Assembly (NCBI GenBank): GCA_002404835.1
Contig: DHKM01000002.1
Coordinates: 32,574-96,573, forward strand
Length of the DNA stretch: 64,000 nucleotides
From: Caryophanales bacterium UBA4694
GTDB taxonomy: Bacteria; Bacillota_I; Bacilli_A; RFN20; CAG-288
Direction: 5' to 3'
Part shown: piece by piece, positions 43,045 to 52,051 of the stretch
Layout of the letters: every line of letters starts with the position of its first letter
How positions within the stretch are numbered: position 1 is the stretch's first letter
Notes under the pieces: model-generated
Seen by the model: the letters and a program-made list of their open reading frames with translations, nothing else
What the model was told of the DNA's origin: nothing
The model's database searches: none
Made by a program: the position numbers and the translations under genes

Positions 43045-44166
43045 ATGAAAAACGAAAACGATAATTTAGAGAACTCTCCTTCTTTTGAGATTGTTAAAAT
43101 GGAAGAAGAGACCATACCAAAGAAACATAAAATCGACAAAGACAAGCTGAAATGGGGCCTTTGTATCGCGGTGGTCTGTGTATTCGCTGCATTCTTCGGC
43201 ACAAGTGGCGGATACTTCATTTATTCGACCTTGCATCCGACAAAGGACAATGTCAGTATCGGAACGGAAACAATCCTGAAGGATGAAGAAGTCCAGAAGG
43301 AAATAAAAAACGGGACTCTGACAAGCACCTACAAAGACAAGGCATACAAAGTCTTGAATTATTCTTTCTATAGACAGGCATCCTATCGGTATTCCCTGAC
43401 TATGACTACTGGAAAGACCCATGCCTTGATTGCAGACCAGAAAATCAAATCTGCAACCCTTGTTACTCCGGAATGCGATTATTTTGAAAATATTTCGTCC
43501 GGCTTCACATCGACAGCCTATCGGTTCTACGATTACAAGAATGGAACCAATACGTTGGACAGCATGATGTGTTCTAAGGAAAAGGACTGGGAAACAAAGA
43601 CACCGGATAAAATGTCTTATGACGATTATATCCAGAAATTCGGAAAGCTCTATAAAGGCCAGTATTATGTTACCTATGATACGACAGATACGACCAAAGC
43701 GGTTCCGGATGTCTACCTTTCTCAGAATGAAGAGGATTATAAGAATGCGTTGAAATCCGGGAAAAACGTGGGGAATGTGACCGGTGTATCCATCTATACT
43801 ATGAACTCCAATACAGTGGAAAGCTCGACAATCGAAAAGACGGATACAGGATATCAGGTAAGTGTCAATTTCAATGTCAAGAATGGGGCCTGCTCCTACT
43901 TCAAAGTCCAGATGCATACAACAGGCGGGGTGGAAGTCAAATTCGTTTCTTCCACGATCACCTATGATTTAGATGAAGACCTGAATCTTATACATGGGAA
44001 AACAATCGACAAATATACGACGATGGGTGTTACAGCAGATCAACAGTTGGATATTTATTATTATCACAACAATGTCGAATCATTATTCGGTGATCAGATG
44101 ATTACGGTACCTGAAAAAGATTCTTCGACGACGTTTAAAGGATATGACTTACTTCCTAAGGAGTGA
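43045..44166 (+). CDS. Single-helix membrane protein preceding the giant secreted protein
   Basis: 373 residues from the ATG at 43045. A polar cytoplasmic segment of about 35 residues precedes one membrane helix (KWGLCIAVVCVFAAFFG, about 37-60); the remaining 310 residues lie outside and alternate Lys/Asp/Tyr-rich strands (SYRYSLTMTTGKTHALIA, YFKVQMHTTGGVEVKF). No known domain is recognised. Its stop lies 5 nt before the start of the 1590-residue gene, whose ribosome-binding site is inside its 3' end, so the two act together. TATTAT lies 6 nt before the ATG and there is no Shine-Dalgarno. Confidence 0.75.
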   Translation: MKNENDNLENSPSFEIVKMEEETIPKKHKIDKDKLKWGLCIAVVCVFAAFFGTSGGYFIYSTLHPTKDNVSIGTETILKDEEVQKEIKNGTLTSTYKDKAYKVLNYSFYRQASYRYSLTMTTGKTHALIADQKIKSATLVTPECDYFENISSGFTSTAYRFYDYKNGTNTLDSMMCSKEKDWETKTPDKMSYDDYIQKFGKLYKGQYYVTYDTTDTTKAVPDVYLSQNEEDYKNALKSGKNVGNVTGVSIYTMNSNTVESSTIEKTDTGYQVSVNFNVKNGACSYFKVQMHTTGGVEVKFVSSTITYDLDEDLNLIHGKTIDKYTTMGVTADQQLDIYYYHNNVESLFGDQMITVPEKDSSTTFKGYDLLPKE

Positions 44167-44171
44167 ATATT

Positions 44172-47100
44172 ATGAAAAACAGAAAGAAAAGAACAAGTTT
44201 TAAAAGAAAAGCGGAAATATTGACTTTGGTTGCCCTCGGAACCATGAGTATCTCTGGATCCTTTGCCTATGTTTCGGTAAAGAACGCGGAAAAAGACAAT
44301 GGAAACAATGGAAGTATCCTGACTCCGGATATTGATCGGGATGACGATGATTCCTCCCATGATGCATTGAGCTACATACTCAACAACATGCTTTCCTGCA
44401 AATCCATGAAATTCAACAATCTCGATATTGTTGCCAATCCTGGATCCGCATCCACTCAGGCCACGATTGCTCTTTCTGACCTTGGCGTCGATCTTACCAA
44501 CCTCAATTCTACCAGTATCTCTGCGCAAGGTAATATGGCAGTCTGCTTTGGCGGATATGAAAAAGAAAGCGAAAAGGGCGATGTCAAGAAACTTAACAAT
44601 ACCATAACAACCTCCATGCATTTTGCTTTGGAGGATCTTACGACACTTTATCTGTCTGCCTTCAATGGACACTTCAAGCTTTCTGCACCGAGAACAATCG
44701 CTCAGATTTCGGCTTTAATCAATAAGTTCACCCCGTCCAGTGAAAACAAACCTTCCCAGACCAGCAACAACAATACGGATATCATGGAAATTGTCAATAA
44801 GGTCAAAGAAGTCATTTCCGGTAGTGATACTTCTATCGGATTGTCTATCGTGGACAACAAGAAAGATTCCATCGTCATTACCATCAATGATATGGTTTTC
44901 GGCAAGACCGGTGAAACACAGACTGTTATCTCCGGGCTTAAGATTGTCTTGGGTTATGAAGGTACATGGGGAAACAATGACGGCGTTCTTACAGATGCTA
45001 CTTTGACTTCACTGGAAGTCGGCAGTCAGGCTGAACCGATCAAAATCCAGCAGCAGTATAATGGAAGTAAAGTCAATGATGTTTTGGCATCTCTTTATAT
45101 TTCTACAGGGGAAAACGGAATCGTCATCGATAAAGAAAATGGAATGACTCTTGACGATCATTCCAACTATAACGATATGACTGATCCGAATCAGTCTGTT
45201 TTCTCTACTATCGGCGATATTTTCATGAAGAATTCAAACGGATCCGTTATGATGGCAAAAGCCAATATCGGACTGAACATCGATATCGATAATTTCAATC
45301 AGGAAACCTATGCGAAAAAAGAAAACTTCATGAGCTTCGATGGCAGCCTCAAACTGGATGCCTCATCCGTTTCTCAGTTCCTTTCTTCTTCCAGGATGCT
45401 TCTGGAATTGAACAATGTCAAAAAAGGAAGCGACGTTAGTCAGACCGAAAAGCTGGATAGTCTGAAGATGTATTATGCCGGTGGCAATGAAGGTGCAGCT
45501 TATATCAATTTCGATGACGCTTACAAAGTCAAAATTGACAATACAGCTTCTTCTGAATTGGTCAAATATCTGTCTGATAATGGCAATGATATCATCTCCA
45601 GCATTACTGATCAGGTCAAGGCTGCTTTGAATGCTGTTCCTAGCGATGCCATCAAGGATGCTGCAGAGAACGACACCAAGACAAGCGAAATCATCGATAA
45701 GATTGCCGACTTCGTCTATCAGAAGACCGGAACGCTTCCGAACTCTGACCTGAATTCCTTGATCAACTTCGATTATATTCCGGATACGGCAGCCAAGAAG
45801 GGAACCTTTGTCTTCAAGCTCAGAAAAGATCTTCTTGGCATGAAGACCGTCGACCCTGAGAATCTTTCCGATACGGATTGGATGAGTGTTTCCATTCATA
45901 TCACGACTGACAAGATTACCATCACCAACGGAAAAATCGATGAAACATACAAAGGAAGAATCCAGGATGTTACGATTTCCGGAATCGACATCAATGACAA
46001 GACGGTCATCGTCAAGATTGATTTGTCTAAGATTACGGATGTCAATATTGAATCCGATGTCTTTACGGAGGACGAGCATTATGTTTCCATCAATGGAACC
46101 GTCGGTATTATCAAGACACTCGGAAACTATATCATCAATCAAAAAGGCGGAGTCAACTATGCTCTTACCTATCTCCCTGAGAACAAGGACACTTCTTCTT
46201 CCTTTGGAATGAGCGGCTCTATCGGAGTCGATCTCAGTGAAATCAATTCCTTCAAGCAGCTTGGAAGTAGTGGATCTGTCTTTGGGCTTACTTCTTCTCA
46301 GTTCTATTTCACCAGTGAAATCGCAACCAAGAATGCAAGTGACACCAGCAAGAATCATTCCAGAAACTTGGAAGTCTCCTATAAAAAAGAAGAAAACAAT
46401 TCCAGAAATCTTTATTTTGCCTATGATGATTGCTTCAAAAACTATGTCTCAGACGCTTCCATCAGCGATATTTGCTCCGTATTGGATAACAAGGTTTCCG
46501 GCCAGAGTTCCTCTGCTCCTCTTGCCATCAGCGGAATGGATGAAGTTCTTTCTGCTCTTGGTGTATCCGAGAAATTCCAGAATGATATCAAAGCCATCGT
46601 CAATGACAAGTCTCTGAGAACCCTGAATTCTTTCCTGACAGTCACGCAAGGTGAAAGCAAAGATGTTCTCGTTCTCTCTCTGAATTTAAGCTATATTTTC
46701 GCAGGATCCGATCTTGCTAGTAAGGTCAAATCGATTGATGTCACCTTAGATGCTTCGACAGAAGCCTTTAAGTCTATCAAGGTCGGCGGATATCGCGACA
46801 ATAATAACGCCCTTCTTGAATTCGAAGTCGATTTCACCGACTTCAACATGCCGACTACTGACTATGGCGATTATGTTGAAATCAAGGATGCTACTTCCAT
46901 TTTCGATTCCTTCTACAATCTTCCTACCACGCTTGATGAATATGGTCTTGGAATCAACGCCTCTTTGACAGACAATACCAACAATCAGCTTGTCGTAGGA
47001 TTGAATTCCGGTCTTGTTATCGACCGTACACATAACAACTACGATGGCGCAGTTGTCATATCTCATCCGTCTCTTTCGAATCTCGATGGCGGAAACAGTA

Positions 47101-48944
47101 TGGCAAAACAGAAAATCGAATTTGCCTATGATTCCATGGAGAAGCAGGAATCCGGTGATTACGTTTCAATCCAGGATCCTACTTTTGTTGCCGAATACAA
47201 TGACAGAATGCATATCAAGATGGGAAGCAGTTCTGTCAAAGATCTTGTATCAACGATTTCCAATGATAAATCCACACACAAACTCCTTGAAGCTTTGACT
47301 TCCTTGAATTTGGTTGCGAACGGACTTCCGCTTGAAAAGGCGGCAACGACAAAAGACGCCAGCGTTCTTCTTGAAAACAAATTGATAGACAAAGTTGTGT
47401 TCGATGATGCAAACAACCAGATTGTTCTTACCATGTTTGCTTCTCTGTTCAATAGCGAAGCCTCTGATACCGACAGAGTAACAGTCTCTGTTTCCTATAC
47501 GGAAGCGACCAAAGACGAAGAAGGTAAAGTGACGGACCATTCGTCAGCCAAACTCAATCGCATTTCTCTTTCTGGACTGACCTTGAAGGGTGGAAAGCAG
47601 ATTGAAGCCTCCATTTCCTTGGAGTCCGATTATCAAAATACATTGGACAATGCCGTGAAGGATACGACCACAGGAGAGACTGCTTTCCATGTTGCCAGAC
47701 CCGGTGATAAGGCAAGCAACGGACAAGAAGTCGGTTTCATCAACCTTGCGGATTTCAATGATCTGATTAAAGCAGGAATCGATACTACAAACTTCAATTA
47801 TTATTCTTTGGCTGGAAATGTTTCTTTGGATCTTACTGCCTGGCTCCAAGAATCTCAAATTGATATCAATGAGTTTTCCTTCGATCTTTCTTTGAAATTC
47901 ACATTCTTTATTGCTGATGGACAGCTCTATGCCGACTTCTATATCAATAGAGGACAGAATCAGTTTGCTGATTTCAAGTTCAACGGCGATTATGTGTATG
48001 TCACCTCTTCCAATGATACAGAGAAAGGGCAGTATAAGACCTATCGAATGAAGAAGGCAGATGTCACGTCCAAGAACAACATGCTCTATCTCCTTCTTTC
48101 CGAAGGACTTGGAATCGATTCCCATATTGCGGGAAGAACCTTGATGGCTCAGCTCTATGCCGGATTCAACAACCAGGTCGTCAACCCGGAAGAAAATGCT
48201 GAAGAAACCGTAGAAGAATCGGTAGACGAATCAGCAGAGGAATCAACTTCCTCTGGTCTTAATCTTCCAATCAAACTTGGAATCACGGACGATTTCTCTT
48301 CTATCCTTGCCAATACTGCCATTCAGTCAAAGGTCAACACCGGAGTCGAAGGTGAACAGGTCAACAAGTGGTCCATTGTTCTCAATCCGAATTCTCTCTT
48401 TACTTCTGCTTCCGATATTTCCAAACTTGTCAGCTTCGGCGAAACCAGATTGGATATTTATGATATGGCTATCCGCAATCAGAACGATGACGGAAGTTGG
48501 ACTAGAACAACCACACCGCTTTACGGAATGAATCTTAAGACTGCCATCAATCTCCTTCCCGGAACCTATGGTGACGATACTCAGGTTGCCAGGGTCAAAC
48601 TCGGTCTCTCTCTCCATGCCAATTACAGCAACAATACGGATGGATATGGTATTGTCAGCGATGATATGGTCAAAAATTACCGCGATTCAACGGCCCAAGC
48701 AAGCAACGATTCAACGGCTGAAGCAAAATCCAATACCGAGATCGGTGTATCCAATTTCTTTGCCTGCACTCACAATATCGACAAGGTTGTCACCAGTGAC
48801 TTCAATGTCAATGCTGTCTCTCTGATTTCGAAAGAGCTTTACGACTTCTCCAGCGGAAATCTTATCGAATTCTATAATAACTATAATATCGATACTTCTG
48901 CTATCGTCTATATCAACGACATTTTCGAGTATTATAAGGATTAA
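44172..48944 (+). CDS. Giant five-module secreted or membrane-anchored protein
   Basis: 1590 residues from the ATG 8 nt after AAGGAG (44158-44163). A Lys/Arg-rich end and one hydrophobic helix (about 16-36) form a signal anchor; no lipobox is present. An acidic linker is followed by five related units beginning near residues 64, 342, 644, 908 and 1194 (YILNNMLSCKS, VFSTIGDIFM, IIKTLGNYII, IFDSFYNLPTTLDEYG, FNDLIKAGID). Each unit has a helix, then many beta strands. Near 1345 an acidic insert (EENAEETVEESVDESAEE) interrupts the last unit. It is a divergent paralogue of the lipoprotein encoded on the other strand. The family is not recognised. Confidence 0.85.
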   Translation: MKNRKKRTSFKRKAEILTLVALGTMSISGSFAYVSVKNAEKDNGNNGSILTPDIDRDDDDSSHDALSYILNNMLSCKSMKFNNLDIVANPGSASTQATIALSDLGVDLTNLNSTSISAQGNMAVCFGGYEKESEKGDVKKLNNTITTSMHFALEDLTTLYLSAFNGHFKLSAPRTIAQISALINKFTPSSENKPSQTSNNNTDIMEIVNKVKEVISGSDTSIGLSIVDNKKDSIVITINDMVFGKTGETQTVISGLKIVLGYEGTWGNNDGVLTDATLTSLEVGSQAEPIKIQQQYNGSKVNDVLASLYISTGENGIVIDKENGMTLDDHSNYNDMTDPNQSVFSTIGDIFMKNSNGSVMMAKANIGLNIDIDNFNQETYAKKENFMSFDGSLKLDASSVSQFLSSSRMLLELNNVKKGSDVSQTEKLDSLKMYYAGGNEGAAYINFDDAYKVKIDNTASSELVKYLSDNGNDIISSITDQVKAALNAVPSDAIKDAAENDTKTSEIIDKIADFVYQKTGTLPNSDLNSLINFDYIPDTAAKKGTFVFKLRKDLLGMKTVDPENLSDTDWMSVSIHITTDKITITNGKIDETYKGRIQDVTISGIDINDKTVIVKIDLSKITDVNIESDVFTEDEHYVSINGTVGIIKTLGNYIINQKGGVNYALTYLPENKDTSSSFGMSGSIGVDLSEINSFKQLGSSGSVFGLTSSQFYFTSEIATKNASDTSKNHSRNLEVSYKKEENNSRNLYFAYDDCFKNYVSDASISDICSVLDNKVSGQSSSAPLAISGMDEVLSALGVSEKFQNDIKAIVNDKSLRTLNSFLTVTQGESKDVLVLSLNLSYIFAGSDLASKVKSIDVTLDASTEAFKSIKVGGYRDNNNALLEFEVDFTDFNMPTTDYGDYVEIKDATSIFDSFYNLPTTLDEYGLGINASLTDNTNNQLVVGLNSGLVIDRTHNNYDGAVVISHPSLSNLDGGNSMAKQKIEFAYDSMEKQESGDYVSIQDPTFVAEYNDRMHIKMGSSSVKDLVSTISNDKSTHKLLEALTSLNLVANGLPLEKAATTKDASVLLENKLIDKVVFDDANNQIVLTMFASLFNSEASDTDRVTVSVSYTEATKDEEGKVTDHSSAKLNRISLSGLTLKGGKQIEASISLESDYQNTLDNAVKDTTTGETAFHVARPGDKASNGQEVGFINLADFNDLIKAGIDTTNFNYYSLAGNVSLDLTAWLQESQIDINEFSFDLSLKFTFFIADGQLYADFYINRGQNQFADFKFNGDYVYVTSSNDTEKGQYKTYRMKKADVTSKNNMLYLLLSEGLGIDSHIAGRTLMAQLYAGFNNQVVNPEENAEETVEESVDESAEESTSSGLNLPIKLGITDDFSSILANTAIQSKVNTGVEGEQVNKWSIVLNPNSLFTSASDISKLVSFGETRLDIYDMAIRNQNDDGSWTRTTTPLYGMNLKTAINLLPGTYGDDTQVARVKLGLSLHANYSNNTDGYGIVSDDMVKNYRDSTAQASNDSTAEAKSNTEIGVSNFFACTHNIDKVVTSDFNVNAVSLISKELYDFSSGNLIEFYNNYNIDTSAIVYINDIFEYYKD

Positions 48945-48953
48945 TGTAAAAAT

Positions 48954-48988
48954 AAATCCCTTTGCCTTTTCATAAGACGAAGGGATTT
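48954..48988 (+). terminator. Terminator of the giant secreted protein gene
   Basis: AAATCCCTTTG pairs with CGAAGGGATTT (one GU) around about 13 nt and is followed by TATTG, 7 nt past the stop. Confidence 0.75.
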
Positions 48989-49016
48989 TATTGTGAGTAA
49001 AAAACGGACAAACAAA

Positions 49017-49040
49017 AAGTTCCACTCGCAGGTGGAACTT
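49017..49040 (-). terminator. Terminator of the alcohol dehydrogenase gene
   Basis: AAGTTCCAC and GTGGAACTT pair perfectly around 6 nt; TTTTTGTTTG follows on the minus strand. Confidence 0.85.
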
Positions 49041-49045
49041 GATTG

Positions 49046-50218
49046 TCATTCGAAACAGTCTTCCAGAATTTTGAGCGTCTCTTCTTCGCTGAGCGGATGG
49101 AATCCGGCCTCAAGTCCGTTCTGATATGCGCTTTTTGCGATTAGAGGAAGCATATCCTTGGTCGCATTCAGTTCTTTCAAGGTAGTCGGAATCTTCAGTT
49201 CCTTGATGAAATTCTCCATCTTTTCGATTCCTTCGGCAATGATTTCATCCTGTGTTTTTCCTTCTCTTGCTACTTGGAAGACATTTACGGCAAATTTTTC
49301 GAACTGATTCTTTCCGAATTTAGAGATATATTTGTAGTAAGGATAGGAAATAACGGCAAGTCCTAATCCATGCGGACAATGAGTATAAGCACCTAATTGA
49401 TGCTCGATTCCGTGTACATTCCAGTCCTGCTTTTTTCCAAGTCCGACAACGGTATTGAGAGCAAGTGTCGCTTCCCACATCAAATTGCTTCTTGCTTCAT
49501 AATCCTGTGGATTCTTACTAGCTTTCTTTCCGTGATCGATGACAGCCCTCATGAGACCTTCTAGGATATAATCACTTGTATTGTCCCCGTCATCGCTGAA
49601 ATACTGCTCCATCAGATGAGAGAACATATCGAAGATTCCGCTGACCATCTGTGGATAAGGAACCGTGAGAGTATAGCTTGGATCGAGGATGGAGAAGACA
49701 GGGTAGTTGAATTCACCATATACTTTCCCGATTTTCAGCTTCTTTTCTTCGTTTGTGATGACGGAACCTGAATTCATTTCGCTTCCTGTACCGACCATGG
49801 TGAGAACTGTTCCGATTGGAGTGACAGGATGGGTGAGATTTTCCTGCCTTTCATAATATTTTCCCCAAGGATCTTTTTCCCCGATACTGGCAGCGATTGC
49901 CTTGCTGCAATCAATGACACTGCCGCCTCCGACAGCAAGAATGAATCCGATTCCGTTTTCTTCGATCAGCTTCTTTCCTTCCAGAACGGAAGAATAACTT
50001 GGATTTGAATGGACTCCGGAGAGCTCGAAGACTTCCTTTCCGGTATTCTTCAGATGGGAGATGACAGTATCATAAATGCCGTTGTTCTTGATGCTTCCGG
50101 TTCCATAGACCAAAAGAACCTTTTTGGAAACTTTTTTCAATTCTTTGTCCAGGTTGGAGATGCTGTTCTTGCCGAAATAAATTTTTGTCGGATTGAAATA
50201 TTCGAAATTGCCTTCCAT
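49046..50218 (-). CDS. Iron-containing alcohol dehydrogenase (butanol-dehydrogenase/YqhD group)
   Basis: 390 residues. The N-terminal half binds NAD(P)H (VGGGSVIDCSKAIA at about 92-105 with the GGGS loop); the C-terminal half has the metal ligands in MFSHLMEQYF and HGIEHQLGAYTHCPHGLGLA. The sequence PTKIYFGKNSISNL at the start is typical of the NADPH-dependent BDH/YqhD branch, which reduces butanal and other aldehydes. It probably regenerates NAD(P)+ in fermentation or removes aldehydes. Strong Shine-Dalgarno (AGGAGG). The promoter has a 19-bp spacer filled by a palindrome, the mark of MerR-type aldehyde regulation. Confidence 0.93.
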   Translation of the reverse strand: MEGNFEYFNPTKIYFGKNSISNLDKELKKVSKKVLLVYGTGSIKNNGIYDTVISHLKNTGKEVFELSGVHSNPSYSSVLEGKKLIEENGIGFILAVGGGSVIDCSKAIAASIGEKDPWGKYYERQENLTHPVTPIGTVLTMVGTGSEMNSGSVITNEEKKLKIGKVYGEFNYPVFSILDPSYTLTVPYPQMVSGIFDMFSHLMEQYFSDDGDNTSDYILEGLMRAVIDHGKKASKNPQDYEARSNLMWEATLALNTVVGLGKKQDWNVHGIEHQLGAYTHCPHGLGLAVISYPYYKYISKFGKNQFEKFAVNVFQVAREGKTQDEIIAEGIEKMENFIKELKIPTTLKELNATKDMLPLIAKSAYQNGLEAGFHPLSEEETLKILEDCFE

Positions 50219-50243
50219 AATTAAACCTCCTAATGGCTCTTAT

Positions 50244-50274
50244 ATTGTAGAACTTAAATCAAGGTTTAAGTCAA
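50244..50274 (-). promoter_or_regulatory. MerR-type promoter and operator of the alcohol dehydrogenase gene
   Basis: Minus strand: TTGACT (50269-50274), a spacer of exactly 19 bp (50250-50268), TACAAT (50244-50249). The spacer region contains the perfect palindrome ACTTAAA-CCTTGA-TTTAAGT (50252-50271). MerR-family activators act on promoters with an over-long 19-20 bp spacer occupied by such a dyad. No merR-like gene is in the window. Confidence 0.7.
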
Positions 50275-50300
50275 GAGGGAATCAAATATTCGATAAAAAA

Positions 50301-50330
50301 GCAGACACAAAGTATTGCTTTTGTGTCCGC
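50301..50330 (-). terminator. Terminator of the coaX/S-component operon
   Basis: GCAGACACAAA (50301-50311) pairs with TTTGTGTCCGC (50320-50330), one mismatch; the minus strand runs into TTTTTT. Confidence 0.8.
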
Positions 50331-50380
50331 CTGTTGATTTTCGTTTGGTATTATTGTTATGTGTGTTCTTATTGTGGTTT

Positions 50381-51148
50381 TTACTTATCCTCATGATTCC
50401 ATGATTGATTTTTTTCGGAAAAATCTGTTCCAGTGAAAGAAACCGGTGATGCATGGATGGATTTATTTTTCGCAGTGTGCTTTTTGAAGAAATGCATGAA
50501 ATTGGAATTGATGTTGAGTTTTGTTGCAGTCTTCTCCAAGATAAATACGATTGTGCTTCCTGCCAAGGAATTGACGATGAATTCGACGATGAAGTTGACT
50601 CCGATGATTGCAAAGACGAAGACGAAGGGGTTGGCGAAAGTGCCGAGTTGATCTATGGCCGGAGTATTGTAGAAGAAGAGGCAGAAGGTAGTCATGAAGA
50701 GAATCGTATTCAGCAATGCTGTGCAGGCAGAACTGATAAAAGTCGCAAAATAGCCTTTTTTATCCTTGATTTTGATAGCATCATGGATAAGTCCCGTAAA
50801 AAATCCTACGAGCATTCTGGCAATAAGGCACATACAGATCAAACCGGACCAATACCGGAGAGCTGTTATTTCACCTTTTGCGACGCAGCTTTGAAGTAAC
50901 AGTGCTGTTGCATCCATACCGAGTACAGCCTGCAGAATGGAAATGAATCCCCAAATCGTTCCGGCAAGAAGCCCCATCCAAGGGCCGAAGATACAGGCGA
51001 TGATGCTGACTGGTATTCCCATCAGCGTAATCGTCAGGGTTCCTGTCTGGATTGTTCCAATCGGAGTAAAACCAAATAGGAACATGACTGCGATCATCAA
51101 AGCCGTTACACTGAGAGTGTAGACGGCATAGTTTCTTCTTTTTTTCAT
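50381..51148 (-). CDS. ECF transporter substrate-binding (S) component, probably for pantothenate
   Basis: 255 residues with about six membrane helices. The segment TIQTGTLTITLMGIPVSIIACIFG and the following GLLAGTIWGFISIL are typical of S components of energy-coupling factor transporters, which capture a vitamin and dock to a shared EcfAAT module encoded elsewhere. The last 45 residues are a basic cytoplasmic tail, longer than usual. The vitamin is inferred: the gene lies 14 nt behind a CoaX-like pantothenate kinase gene, which would use imported pantothenate. PanT/FolT-type assignment is not possible by motif alone. Confidence 0.75.
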   Translation of the reverse strand: MKKRRNYAVYTLSVTALMIAVMFLFGFTPIGTIQTGTLTITLMGIPVSIIACIFGPWMGLLAGTIWGFISILQAVLGMDATALLLQSCVAKGEITALRYWSGLICMCLIARMLVGFFTGLIHDAIKIKDKKGYFATFISSACTALLNTILFMTTFCLFFYNTPAIDQLGTFANPFVFVFAIIGVNFIVEFIVNSLAGSTIVFILEKTATKLNINSNFMHFFKKHTAKNKSIHASPVSFTGTDFSEKNQSWNHEDK

Positions 51149-51162
51149 GGATTTTGCCTTTC

Positions 51163-51924
51163 TTAGTTGTTCTTCATGTAAATGTCGTAAAGACCGTCGA
51201 ATACGATGTCCGGATTATATGTCATATCCGTTAGAAGGCTTCTCACTAGGGAAGCGTCTGGTCCAGTCAGGACTTTGAATAAGGATGATCCGTGCTCTGT
51301 TTCGATTCTTCTGGAAAACTCTTCGATCAAACAAGCGTATCCGTTAAGAATGCCGTTGTTCATGCTTTCTTTCGTTGATTTTCCAAGCATTCTTTTAGGC
51401 TTTTCGAATTCGATATCCATCAGCTGTGCGTTGGAATTGAACATCAGGGAAGAAGAAGTCATCAGTCCTGGAAAAAGCGAACCACCGACAAATTCTTTCC
51501 TTTTTGTTACAACAACAAAGGAAACAACAGTGGACATATCGACGATTAGGGTATCTCGCTGATAATCGTTGACTCCGCCAAGAGCTTCTGCAATCAGATC
51601 GGTTCCGACTTCGCTTGGATTATCCATTCGGATGGCAAGACCTGTTTTCAATGTTCGATTGAGAACGAGGCATTGCTTTTTTAGAAGCATGGTTGTGGCA
51701 TTTCGGATGCGGTTTGTCAAAGAGGGAACTACAGAAGATAGAATAGCACCATCAAAATCCTGGATGGATAGATGTTCCATTTCTAAAAACGTGGCCAGAA
51801 TATGCTGATATTCGAGCTCGCTTCTTAGTTTGTCAGCATAGGTTCGAAACGAAAAAACGGCTTTCCTTTCTTGATAGACTCTTATATCAAGGGAAAGATT
51901 GCTGAGATCCAGTAGAAGAATCAT
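51163..51924 (-). CDS. Type III pantothenate kinase-like protein (CoaX family), divergent
   Basis: 253 residues; start at 51924 fixed by AGGAGGTG. Length and layout follow CoaX, an ASKHA-fold kinase that phosphorylates pantothenate in coenzyme A synthesis. The conserved blocks are recognisable but altered: the phosphate loop DxGNT reads DLSNL, GADR reads GTDL, DFGTATT reads DMSTVVS, while GGSLFPGLMTSS keeps GGxxxPG. The Asp residues of the first and third blocks remain, so activity is possible but uncertain. CoaX relatives without activity (Baf-type) exist. It is followed by an S-component gene, supporting a pantothenate context. A TTGCAT-17-TATAGT promoter precedes it. Confidence 0.8.
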   Translation of the reverse strand: MILLLDLSNLSLDIRVYQERKAVFSFRTYADKLRSELEYQHILATFLEMEHLSIQDFDGAILSSVVPSLTNRIRNATTMLLKKQCLVLNRTLKTGLAIRMDNPSEVGTDLIAEALGGVNDYQRDTLIVDMSTVVSFVVVTKRKEFVGGSLFPGLMTSSSLMFNSNAQLMDIEFEKPKRMLGKSTKESMNNGILNGYACLIEEFSRRIETEHGSSLFKVLTGPDASLVRSLLTDMTYNPDIVFDGLYDIYMKNN

Positions 51925-51948
51925 GAAAAGACACCTCCTGACTATAGT

Positions 51949-51963
51949 CCTATCTAGGATAGG
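51949..51963 (-). promoter_or_regulatory. Structured 60-nt leader of the coaX operon
   Basis: Between the predicted start (about 51988) and the ATG, CCTATC and GATAGG form a 6-bp stem with a 3-nt loop, and an alternative outer pairing AGTCC/GGACT (51946-51950 with 51985-51989) shares bases with it. Mutually exclusive helices near the ribosome-binding site could be regulatory; it matches no riboswitch I know. Confidence 0.35.
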
Positions 51964-51994
51964 TACCATGTATACAATGTCTTTGGACTGCATT

Positions 51995-52023
51995 ACTATA
52001 CAGTTTTGCTTTGCGAAATGCAA
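51995..52023 (-). promoter_or_regulatory. Sigma-A promoter of the coaX/S-component operon
   Basis: Minus strand: TTGCAT (52018-52023), 17-bp spacer, TATAGT (51995-52000). The -35 box abuts the terminator of the HMA gene. Confidence 0.75.
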
Positions 52024-52030
52024 GAAAAAA

Positions 52031-52049
52031 CCATGGGACTAACCCATGG
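52031..52049 (-). terminator. Terminator of the small HMA gene
   Basis: CCATGGG and CCCATGG pair perfectly around 5 nt, with TTTTTTC following on the minus strand. Confidence 0.85.
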
Positions 52050-52051
52050 CA

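Noticed and set aside
51163..51924. A longer CoaX reading frame beginning at 52023
   Set aside because: It would start inside the promoter; AGGAGGTG before the ATG at 51924 fixes the start.
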